Both the position numbers and the translations under genes were made by a program. A DNA stretch of 64,000 nt from Ciona intestinalis. Taxonomy: Eukaryota > Chordata > Ascidiacea > Phlebobranchia > Cionidae. The notes below the pieces were generated by a model. The model made no database searches, was not told where the DNA came from, and worked only from the letters and a program-made list of their open reading frames with translations. Shown piece by piece: positions 13,051 through 22,280 of this stretch. The stretch covers positions 1 to 64,000 of the forward strand of contig NW_004190456.2 in the NCBI RefSeq assembly GCF_000224145.3. Direction: 5' to 3'. How positions within the stretch are numbered: position 1 is the first letter of the stretch; every line of letters starts with the position of its first letter.

Positions 13051-16002
13051 TTATTCATTGTCCAATACATTAACTTTTTTAAACAAAGAAACAAGAGTGT
13101 CTGGATTTTGGTCAAAATTTTTACTATTTCCCATCAGAGGGTATAATGCTTCTCTTAAACTAAAGAACATTCGAGGATGAAGAATCTCCTGGGAAGCCAA
13201 CAACTGTTTCACTCGATGACGTTCTTTAGGAGCTTCGAAACAAGCAGGGCAGTTTTCTGGGATCACTGGTAATAAAGCTGTTTCGGCAAATTTTCGAGTT
13301 TCGGTTTCACGAACGTAAATAAACGGACGAATTACTCGTAAGTCGCCTTCCTTTATCGTGTAATGTGCTTTCATTGTGTGTAGTAAACCATTATGGAAGG
13401 CGGACATTAAGAAAGTTTCAGCTAAGTCATCCAGATGATGAGCAAATGCCAACACGTTCCATCCTTCCCTTCGAGCTGCTGCGTATATTCGACCACGTTT
13501 CATACGAGAACAGAAGGAACAAACAGAGCTGGCATTGACACTCGTAGCTTGGTCCATAATCCCTTGTTTTTCATAGAAGTACTCGATATTAAGTGACTTC
13601 ATGTAAGGAATAAGAGGGGAAGGGTCAAACGATGGATTCATTGGATCAATCGTAACAGCTCCGAGCTCAAAATGAATGTTGTTACTTCCAGCTTGGTATT
13701 GGTACTGGTGCAGCACATGAAGCATTGATAATGAATCTTTCCCACCAGATAAGCAAACAAGGACCTTATCCTTGTCTTTTATCATCTTGAAATCATTGAT
13801 TGCTTTTATAGAAAGCTTGAACAGATTTTTAGGCACAGAGGGGAAAGCAACCTTCGCTACTGGGCGGGTTGCTTTAGGCTTAGGAACTGGACAAGCATTG
13901 ATTAATGTAGAAGGCATAACCTTCACATTACAAGTAATAGTATTTTCATTTGTAGTTTTAGCATTGCCATTAATGGTCACCACAGGTTTGGGTTTTTCAG
14001 TTGAAATAGTTTTGATATTTACAACTTGTTTGCGAATCATTGTTTCTGATTCATTAATTTGATGAACAAAATTCTCAGGTACTTTAACAAGTTGACTAAT
14101 CTCATCTTTCGTTAATTCCTTAATGGTTGTTCTTACTTTAACGGGGCAATGAAGTTTCCTTTCAATCTGCTTTGATTTCAGTTGCATCTGTAACGCATCA
14201 GAGGGCAATAGGAACCAACATAAATGGCGAACATTTTCAGGAAATATCAATCGCTGGTCTGGCAGGTTTTCATTTCTAACAGGATTTTGAAACAACTCTT
14301 CAGCAAATTCCAAAATCTCATTTTCGTTTAAAATGGAGTCAGATGAAACTCGTTTTTCAACGCGAGGATTAATCTTCATGCCAGACCCGGTAAACTTTAC
14401 ATCCCCAATCCACTGCCTCTGTGTGAAGACTTTATGTTTGTTATGTTTCCACTGCCCCGTCTCTGGGTTAAACATATAAAGTGGCAGAAGCTTCCATGCA
14501 TATTTAGACACCATTGCAACCGCATTTATTATAAAATCAGCTTCAACTTCACTGCAGAAATATGGGAGGCTGATCCTCACAAAGCCTGGTCGTAAAACCT
14601 CAGTCGAAGAACATTCCTCCTGCCTTCTTAGGTGAGTGCGGTTCAATCTACTGTCCTCTAACAAAGCTGCTTCAAATTCTAATACAGTTTTATCATCAAT
14701 GCCCAATAAATCTTGTGCATAAGGTCCGGCACATGCACAACCACCTCTGGCTTGGATTCCAAACAAATCATTCAACACTGCAGTTACGAAGTTGTGGTGT
14801 AAATATAGAGAAGACTCTGGGTGATATACTAGAAAGGAAAACACAGCCAAACGATTATTTACAGACACTTGTGGACTACCAAGTATATGTAAGTTTGAAC
14901 ACTTTTCCCAAACAGCCATAGCTTTATTATACAATCTCTTCTCTTCGTTTAATATATTTTCCATCCCTACTGTGTGTTTCATCTGCATAGCCATCGCAGC
15001 GCGCACGATCCCAACCAACCTTGGTGTTCCCCCTTCTTCTCTCATCTCAATATCTTGCAAATATCGATGACTTTTATCGGAAACAAAAAACACGGAGCCT
15101 CCACCAGAACCAGAGGGAACAGGATTCTTGAACAAACTTTTACTAGCAACGAGAATCCCTGGGCAATCCACACCACCAACAAACTTATGTGCGGAAATAA
15201 ACACGGCATCTTTTGACGAGCCTTGATATGTTGGGTGCATATCAATGTCCACATAAGGCCCAGCTGTTGCGTAATCCCAGAACGCAAAAGCCCCATGTTT
15301 ATGCAGGGTTGAAGAAACCATATCAACGTTTGTGATAATCCCTGTTATATTAGAAGCAGCGGAAAAACAACCGATTAAATGATAATTTGTTTCCTTCCAT
15401 GCCATTAAAGCTGCATCTAAATGTTCAATATTCACTTCCCCTTTTATGGTTTCTGATATACGAATTACTTTACAAGCAATTTCCCTCCAAGGCAGTAGAT
15501 TAGAATGGTGTTCATAAGGACCAACAAACACAACCACAGGTTTAATGAAATGTAAACCACTAATAAGTTTATGAACCGCACCAGTCACACCGTTACCAGT
15601 AAATATAACAGCATCATGTTCACTAGCACGCACAAAGTTACGAACCATTAATCTCGACTCATTTTGAAACAATGTCGACTGGTGTGACGTCACAGAGGTG
15701 GTTGTATGAACGTTTCCATACCAAGGTAAGACGTTTTCCTTTATATAAGTTTCAATCGATTCCAATGCCCTTCCAGTCGCTATATAATCGCAATAGACTA
15801 ATTTTCTCTTACCAAAAGGGCCATCATATGCAACACCATTACCGATAATGTCTTTATGGATAAATTCCAACAAACTTTTTGTCTCGTTGGATTTTAGTAT
15901 ATGCGCGGAGTCTTTTACTTTGTTTTCATCTTCTTCGTGCTGGCTTAGAAATATCCGCTTGCCCGGCGCTTTCCTGTAATCTCCATTGTAAACTTGTTGC
16001 AT
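13051..16002 (-). CDS. Fused cysteine desulfurase-like / TtcA-type tRNA thiolase
   Basis: One uninterrupted 983-codon frame. I chose ATG 16002; an in-frame TTG lies six codons upstream, and TATTTTTAG at about 16031 could be a 5' UTR or spliced-leader acceptor. Residues ~40-505 are a class-V aminotransferase/cysteine desulfurase: PLP lysine in SAHKF (K273), PLP-binding DYATAG, and a cysteine loop RGGCACAGPY (C422, C424) where the persulfide-forming Cys is expected. Residues ~735-960 are a TtcA-like PP-loop ATPase: SGGKDS (752-757), CSFC (C828, C831), HHLDDLAET, and PENCPAC (C918, C921). The PP-loop and three Cys are those bacterial TtcA uses for ATP and a [4Fe-4S] cluster when making 2-thiocytidine at tRNA position 32. 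Residues 505-735 are a linker of unknown fold. No targeting peptide is evident, so probably cytosolic. The domains are clear; activity and substrate are inference. Confidence 0.9.
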   Translation of the reverse strand: MQQVYNGDYRKAPGKRIFLSQHEEDENKVKDSAHILKSNETKSLLEFIHKDIIGNGVAYDGPFGKRKLVYCDYIATGRALESIETYIKENVLPWYGNVHTTTSVTSHQSTLFQNESRLMVRNFVRASEHDAVIFTGNGVTGAVHKLISGLHFIKPVVVFVGPYEHHSNLLPWREIACKVIRISETIKGEVNIEHLDAALMAWKETNYHLIGCFSAASNITGIITNVDMVSSTLHKHGAFAFWDYATAGPYVDIDMHPTYQGSSKDAVFISAHKFVGGVDCPGILVASKSLFKNPVPSGSGGGSVFFVSDKSHRYLQDIEMREEGGTPRLVGIVRAAMAMQMKHTVGMENILNEEKRLYNKAMAVWEKCSNLHILGSPQVSVNNRLAVFSFLVYHPESSLYLHHNFVTAVLNDLFGIQARGGCACAGPYAQDLLGIDDKTVLEFEAALLEDSRLNRTHLRRQEECSSTEVLRPGFVRISLPYFCSEVEADFIINAVAMVSKYAWKLLPLYMFNPETGQWKHNKHKVFTQRQWIGDVKFTGSGMKINPRVEKRVSSDSILNENEILEFAEELFQNPVRNENLPDQRLIFPENVRHLCWFLLPSDALQMQLKSKQIERKLHCPVKVRTTIKELTKDEISQLVKVPENFVHQINESETMIRKQVVNIKTISTEKPKPVVTINGNAKTTNENTITCNVKVMPSTLINACPVPKPKATRPVAKVAFPSVPKNLFKLSIKAINDFKMIKDKDKVLVCLSGGKDSLSMLHVLHQYQYQAGSNNIHFELGAVTIDPMNPSFDPSPLIPYMKSLNIEYFYEKQGIMDQATSVNASSVCSFCSRMKRGRIYAAARREGWNVLAFAHHLDDLAETFLMSAFHNGLLHTMKAHYTIKEGDLRVIRPFIYVRETETRKFAETALLPVIPENCPACFEAPKERHRVKQLLASQEILHPRMFFSLREALYPLMGNSKNFDQNPDTLVSLFKKVNVLDNE

Positions 16003-16836
16003 TGTAGAGGCGTAGGGCAAAATATATTACCTAAAAATAGCAACTTAAAACAAAACTAACACCACTACACAACAACAACATATGCTTTACGCAATATGAA
16101 GCCAATAATCATAGTCACTTTTACCAACCGTTGGGATCACTCTTCTTCTTGCATTCTCTCGTATAGATACTTAATAAACAATTAAACAAAAAAGAGAACG
16201 TTATAAACAAAGTGAGAAAAACAAACATTTCAAGGTTGGTGAAAAAAGAAAGAAGATAAAAACATTTTTTAAATAAAGTTGGGTGCAAATACCAAAATCA
16301 AGACAGAAGTTGCATTTTTTCTTAAAATTAGGGAAATCTATATGTTTAACATGGAGCACTATTTATTGTAAACGAAAATATCGAACGGCGGTATCGTATA
16401 CAGACGTTTCTACAGAACAAAGACACAAAATGGTGATGAGCAATTGTAGTTTCTACAATACCAATAAATCGAAACGGAACACTAAACATAAAACGGAACA
16501 AACATATAAGCAACTTGGTTGCGGAACGAGGTAACGCTTAATTGGTCATAAAGTACATACATAACTGGTAAATGGGCACGAGATGTGTGAAACAAAACAT
16601 CCGTGTTATAACGACTATCGTTACCACGCCATGCGAGAATAAATAAGTTACATACATGGTAACTCGTAAACAGGCACGAGGTGTATGAAACAAAACATCA
16701 GTTTTATAACTTTTGTTGCCCGCCAATCAAGGTTAAATAAGTTCCACTTCAATCCACTTATTAATTGACATTCTATTGCGCATCATATGCGGTGGCATCG
16801 CGTGTGACCACACAATAATGACATCCACTCATTCAA
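16003..16836. other. Intergenic with SINE-tail copies
   Basis: Upstream region of the fusion gene and downstream region of the fucosyltransferase-like gene. It contains two head-to-tail copies of the ~98-bp SINE tail unit at 16550-16735. No coding exon recognised. Confidence 0.6.
16550..16735 (+). repeat. Two composite-SINE tail units
   Basis: Two adjacent copies of GTAACTCGTAA..GGCACGAGGTGTATGAAACA..TTATAAC, separated by GAATAAATAAGTTACATACA. They carry no tRNA-like head. Confidence 0.7.
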
Positions 16837-19800
16837 TTATTGTAAAAACCGGTTCACGCTGATGCTGTTCTTGTTGTTTCTTGCTGTTCTTACTCTGTCG
16901 GACCAAGTTGACGCGACGGAATAAATAAACAAGTCACTTTTCGTGCAGACTTCCATGTCCAACATTGACATTGCAGTTCCGAAATCAACTTTGTGAAAAC
17001 AGTCGTGGAATTTCGACTTCAGAGCTCGAACAAGATCGGATGAATTGAAGAATTCAATCTTCGGACGCTTGCGCTTGAAATAAGCTTTAAATTGTGTGAT
17101 AAAGTGGGCATTGGTTGGCGGGTGGGCAATGTAGACTTTGTTGATACCATGGTGTTTGACTTTCTGCAAAACATAAACATAGTGATATCGGGTAGGTAGA
17201 ATACCGTTACCACATGCAATCCATATATTTTCCAATCGTGTTTACCAATTTGTTTAAATCAGAGTTCGTATACATGTTTGTTTATATACGGACTCTCGTT
17301 TGCATTCATTAAAACACAAGTGTTCTGTTTCATACACTCCGTGCCTGCTTACGAGTCACGTATATGTTACTCCGGCATAAATCCCAGGACTCGTGCACCT
17401 CACCTATATGCAACAGAACATATAGTAGAGTGGGGTAAGATAGAACACTTTTAGCACATAATATCAAGATAACCTGATGTTTGTGAACAATTAACAACGG
17501 TTTTGGAAGTCGTGGGGATACAGTTTTATAATTTTTTGAATGTTCTTTGATTACTACCAAATGGGACAAGAAAATAGAACGAAAGTGTGTCCCATCTTCC
17601 CCCACTCAACTATATCATGTACAAACGTATACTGTGTATGATACTAGCGTAGTGCATGTTTGAATTAGTAGGGTGGGGTAAGATGGGATGCTCAGGCCCA
17701 TATTGCCCAATAACTCGACAATTAATGACAGTTTTTGGTGAAACTATATTAATATTAAACGTTAAACAACATTTCGTTGTCCCGTCCCATTTGGTAGTTA
17801 AAAAAAACATTTAAAGAATTTTAAAACCGCATTTTCACGACTCCCATAGATCGTTGTTAATTGTTTAAAACACGAACACAATATTTGGATATTATGAGCT
17901 AAAGGTGTCCCGTCTTTCCCCACCCTACTATATTTAATTACTAACATACCAAAAAGTGGCTCATTTTCGTTGCCATTGTAAGAGACGCGTTCTTCTTTCG
18001 AACCATCTCGCAAGTTTTAGTCTTAGCAGGATACTTGCACCGATGATCTGTCATCCAATCACCTTCGTCGTATCGGAAATGGAGGGACACGAAGTTTCCT
18101 CCTGGAATGAATGAATGAATGAATGAATGAATGAATGAATGAATGATTGAATGAATGAATGAATGAATGAATGAACGTAAATATTATTCCTTGCACGGCG
18201 GGACAACTCGAAGTTATAACACGGGTGTTCTGGTGCATAATGCGTAATAACTGATAGCTTAGGTTAATAAACGCCTTGTCCAAGAACACACACCGACAGA
18301 GCGTAATATAGCTTTTTGATTGGTTATAAACGAAGATGGCTGCGTACAAATTGGTATAATGGATTTTGATCAACCGAGTCCGATGTACTTTGGTTTCAAC
18401 GATAACATTTTTTGTGGAGATAACCAAAGCAGTCGGAGCCCGAGGCAATTAGCTTAAAACTCACCAAGTGTTTTCGACACAAACTCTTTCGCCATCTTGT
18501 CGACCATGGGCGGTCTTCTCGACAATTTATACGACAAGGAATACAATTGTTCGTCCGACATGTTATATCCTACCGCCCCATGATCTCGAGGGAAGTCGTC
18601 CATTCTTGGAAATCCAAATATATTGGTCAGCAACACGACGCATTTGTCGTCAGTTGCGAAGCGTTGCTTAATCTCCGACCTCGGTGTTATAAGAACCCTG
18701 CTCTTCGGTTTAAAATTCTTTGGGTAAGCGTTGATTCCAAATGCAGCCAGGTCGGCGGGGAAAAGCCGATGATCTTCATCTAAACGAGCCGTGTAGTTGC
18801 GAATTAGTTTCATTTCTGTGTAATGTTCGGCTGTCTTCAAGTAGAACGGCCAGATATGAGACAACTGTTCAATAAATTAATGAATGAATGTAACCTATTT
18901 ATCCTCGCATGGCGGGGCAACAGAAGTAATTATAACACGGGTGTTCTGTTTCATACACCTCGTGCCTGCTTACAAGTTACCACGTATGTAACTTATGTAT
19001 GCTCGCATGGCGGGGCAACAGAAGTAATTATAACACGGGTGTTCTGTTTCATACACCTCGTGCCTGCTTACAAGTTACCACGTATGTAACTTATGTATGC
19101 TCGCATGGTGAGGCAACGGAAGTCGTTATAACACGGGTGTTCTGTTTCATACTCCTCGTGCCTGCTTACAAGTTACCACGTATGTAACTTATTTATCCTC
19201 GCATGGCGGGGCAACAGAAGTCGTTATAACACGGGTGTTCTGTTTCATACACCTCGTGCCCGCTTACAAGTTACCAAGTATGTAACTTATGTATGCTCGC
19301 ATGGTGAGGCAACGACAACAGTCGTTATAACACGGGTGTTCTGTTTTATACACCTCGTGCACGCTTACAAGTTACCACGTATGTAACTGGTTTACCCTCG
19401 AATGGCGCGGCACGACAGCAGCCGTTAACACCAACGGGTTAACACGCGTGTTCTATTTCATACACCTCGTGCCCGTTTGTGGGTAACCGCTTATTCCATC
19501 TACGATTACTCGATGAAGAACGGTTTGGTTGAAACCGCGTTTTGTGAAAGCCGTTGGCAATTTATGGCAACGGTTTAACATGTAATACTTGCATACTATA
19601 CATGCTATATAGCTTAATATATTCTGACTTTCTTATAAACACATTTACCCATGAACCGTATATACCGTTGTCGACTCTGTACAAATTAATTAAAATATAT
19701 TTGTCAGTTATATATGACTTTCATTTTGTTGCTGTAATTTCCTTCTTCATTATTTTAATTAAGATCTTCGCTATCTGATTTAAGAGGATTATATAACCGT

Positions 19801-21131
19801 ATATCCTCATGACTCTAAAAGAGCATTTAATTGTTGTTGATTGTTAAAAACGGGATTAGGAAATATGGGATATTTATGTTCTAACGGCATCCATCTTACC
19901 CCACAGTAGTATATACATAGCAAGCTATATACACAGTATACCACGTTTACATTTAAACATACCAAAAAAACTGCATCGAATTTTCCACGGCAGCTTTGTT
20001 TTAACTCTGACACAGAAATAACAGAAATAGATTTCCTCAGCTTCGTGACGTCAATAACTTGTGACGTAGGTATCGACTTTGTGTTGTTGTGAACCATGAA
20101 TGCCGGGAGCACCAAGGTGCTGGAATACGGATGGAAGTATATTAACGAATGAATTAATGAATGAATGATAAAATGAATGAATGGAACTTCTTTATACCCG
20201 CATAGCCAGGCAACAACGGCCTGTAACACGGCCACGGGTGTTCTGTTTTATACACCTCGTGCCCGCTTACAAGTTACCACGTATGTAACTTATTTATCCT
20301 CGCATGGCGGGCCAACGACAGTCGTTATAACACGGGTGTTCTGTTTTATACACCTCGTGACCGCTTACAAGTTACCACGTATGTAACTTATTTATCCTCG
20401 CATGGCGGGCCAACGACAGTCGTTATAACACGGGTGTTCTGTTTTATACACCTCGTGCCCGCTTACAAGTTACCACGTATTTAACTTATTTATCCTCGCA
20501 TGGCGGGCAACAACAGTCGTTATAACACGGGTGTTCTGTTTCATACACCTTGTGTCAGCTTAATTACGAGTTATCACGTATGTAACTTTGTGGGTGATTG
20601 TATTTCTGTATGGCTGACAAATAAAACAACCCATAAGTTACCAGTGAATTGGAGAAGTGTTTTGCCCAAGTAGATACAAACATACGATGGTAGTAACACA
20701 AGATATAGGACAGTAACATAGGATATATGCTATCTATAACAAAATTGGATTTAATGGGGCTGTATAACCAACGCAACGTACCGGTTGAGACGAACAGCCA
20801 TTTGTATTCCAAGTTGCAACCCAATCAATTGATTTCCAAGCCCTTCTAATATTTGTGGATACAAATACTTCGTCTCATCCATTTTAAGCAGGGGTTTAAA
20901 CTTCTTACTCCAGTTGGGGGGTTCCCCGAATTCCTCACATGGTGTATGACGAATAGTCGCTCTTGTGACGTCATAGGAGCGGCTTAAAGCCGCAGAAACG
21001 TATGATTTCTTTGCTCCATATAATGGGGTGGGATAAGTGCTTTGAAAATTCCATTTTAAGAAATAAACGAGCGTAGAAAGACCGCAAATGAGGTAAAAAA
21101 GCTTCTTATTAAAATACGGAACCGGCTTCAT
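16837..21131 (-). CDS. O-fucosyltransferase-like type II membrane protein
   Basis: Exons 20782-21131, 19963-20119, 18465-18864, 17951-18047 and 16837-17163, with compatible phases; about 443 residues. The first exon starts MKPVPYFNKK and continues with a hydrophobic anchor (LFYLICGLSTLVYFL, residues ~11-25), the layout of a Golgi/ER type II glycosyltransferase. LEGLGNQLIGLQLGIQMAVR (about 95-114), followed across the splice by LNRTLVLPAF, is the GDP-fucose O-fucosyltransferase N-terminal signature. The last exon has the family's C-terminal pattern: VYIAHPP, then DMEVCTKSDLFIYS, SVASTWSDRV. The exact acceptor substrate cannot be told: it is not clearly POFUT1 or POFUT2. It is divergent from GXYLT, 1.15 kb away. 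Introns are filled with SINE and MITE copies. The family assignment is from memory of motifs; a related GT-B fucosyltransferase remains possible. Confidence 0.65.
17421..17614. mobile_element. MITE (TATAGTAG.. ends), intronic
   Basis: Starts TATAGTAGAGTGGGGTAAGA and ends TCTTCCCCCACTCAACTATA. Internally it has the family core TACTACCAAATGGGAC and ATGTTCTTTG. It is part of a segment repeated at about 22452-22800. Confidence 0.8.
17664..17932. mobile_element. MITE copy, enlarged
   Basis: Left end TAGTAGGGTGGGGTAAGATG, right end GTCTTTCCCCACCCTACTAT. About 269 bp; most copies are near 197 bp, so an extra segment lies in its left half. Its left part is duplicated at 22696-22800. Confidence 0.75.
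18106..18175. repeat. (GAAT)n microsatellite
   Basis: About 17 GAAT units with one interruption, next to a decayed SINE tail at 18180-18240. The composite SINE ends in ATTC/GAAT repeats, so this is likely an expanded SINE 3' end. Confidence 0.85.
18887..19490 (-). repeat. Tandem array of ~98-bp SINE-tail units (about six)
   Basis: Six head-to-tail copies of GTAACTTATTTATCCTCGCA..TTATAACACGGGTGTTCTG..CATACACCTCGTGCC, lying in a fucosyltransferase-like intron. Adjacent copies are nearly identical and the last is most diverged. Short GAAT repeats precede the array. The unit equals the tail of the composite SINE, so this is a minisatellite born from a SINE. Confidence 0.85.
19790..19914. mobile_element. 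MITE fragment (half element)
   Basis: Retains the TATAACCGTATATCCTCATG, TTGTTAAAAACGGGATTAGG and CCATCTTACCCCAC half of the family, ending near CAGTAGTATATA. The other terminal half is missing. Confidence 0.6.
20150..20700 (-). repeat. Composite SINE with four-fold amplified tail
   Basis: GAAT repeats, then about four ~98-bp tail units, then the middle segment (GTGGGTGATTGTATTTCTGT, TGGCTGACAA) and a CCAGTGAATTGGAG stub. One SINE therefore shows the tail unit duplicating in place, a step toward the array at 18887-19490. Confidence 0.75.
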
Positions 21132-22280
21132 ATTTTAACATCTAGCGTGGCGTGACGACAGTTGGGTTCTTCATACTATTCGAACCCACGTTTCTGCAAC
21201 CGAAACAACAAAACAAAGTTATGCTATGTATGGTACTGTTGGCAAGTTGAGTACCATTACCACGTGGTATCCCATATTTCCCTATCGTGTTTTAATGCGG
21301 TTATTTAATCTTATAAATATGCTCTGACCACCACTACCGAATTGAACGATAAAATTTGGACCATCTTACCCCAAGCTATTATACGAACAAAACGACAATA
21401 CATAAGCATCTAGATACCGAAACTACATTCAACGCTCCGTATTCTAATCTGGAACCTTTATTCTAAAAGTAGCGGCAAGACGAGACAAACTTTTGAACGA
21501 AATTTAATTTACCGAAAAAGTTTTAAAGTAAATCGCCAGGGGGGTAATTTGGTCTAAATTCAAAGCGTGATTATACTGTCTGGTCTAGAAGGTGACATTA
21601 CGATGCAACCAAGCGTAGAACAACTTTAGTAAGCTGAGGAATTGAATTTCAATTCATTTAGTTATTTCACTGCAGTAGTTTTAACACCGCGGTTGCTACT
21701 TGCAGGCGTTTGTTGATGTATTATGACGTCATTATTACAAGTGGCCAAACGAGTTCTAGAAGCAACGTAGCGGTTTCTTATGTTGGATAGTAAAGTTATA
21801 ATTAAGTCATAACAGCAGAGAGAAAACTTTATTGCATTTGTTTTTAAACTGTTCACCGCTTGTACATATTGGTCTATAGTTGCCTATTTATCATTACTGC
21901 CGCTCGTAATGTTACTCGCATATAATGTACCTTCATTTAAACTATATGTGTATCCGTATTCTTACATATAATATACTGATTAGGCTTCACGTTAAACACC
22001 ATATTAACCGATTGTGACTTTTATGGACACTGTAACTAGTATGTAACTATAACTGATAACACGCAGGCGCTGTGGCACAATGGCTACAGCAGCTCCTCGC
22101 TATACAGGATCGAGGCTCGTCGCTGCTACCAATATGGACGTAGGTTTTCTTAGGCAAGACACTTAACAGCAATTGCTCCAACCCAGTGGTCACTAATGGG
22201 ATGCCTATATTTTAAGTATACATAATCATTCTTTCTACACATTGTATATTAGCAACCTTCTAAACTAAAGTTAATCTAAT
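21132..22280. other. Divergent intergenic region between two glycosyltransferase genes
   Basis: 1.15 kb between the O-fucosyltransferase-like start (minus) and the GXYLT start (plus), so it holds both promoters. It contains a MITE half at about 21265-21375, one TGACGTCA at 21723 and a tRNA-like SINE head at 22066-22225. No coding exon seen. Confidence 0.65.
22066..22225 (+). repeat. tRNA-headed SINE, head and middle
   Basis: GGCGCTGTGGCACAATGGCT (A-box-like) and GATCGAGGCTCGTCGC (B-box-like), followed by the SINE body GGCAAGACACTTAACAGCAA and CCCAGTGGTCACTAATGGG. The tail unit is absent. It is not a functional tRNA: no acceptor stem closes. Confidence 0.75.

Noticed and set aside
18059-18448. 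129-codon minus-strand frame
   Set aside because: It includes a repeated His/Ser/Phe/Ile run translated from the GAAT microsatellite and ignores the intron between two supported exons.
18887-19490. Repeat-spacer array resembling CRISPR
   Set aside because: Units are ~98 bp, contiguous without unique spacers, and match a SINE tail; the host is a eukaryote.
22066-22225. tRNA gene
   Set aside because: A- and B-box words are present but no cloverleaf closes and the SINE body follows directly; same for the other SINE heads.
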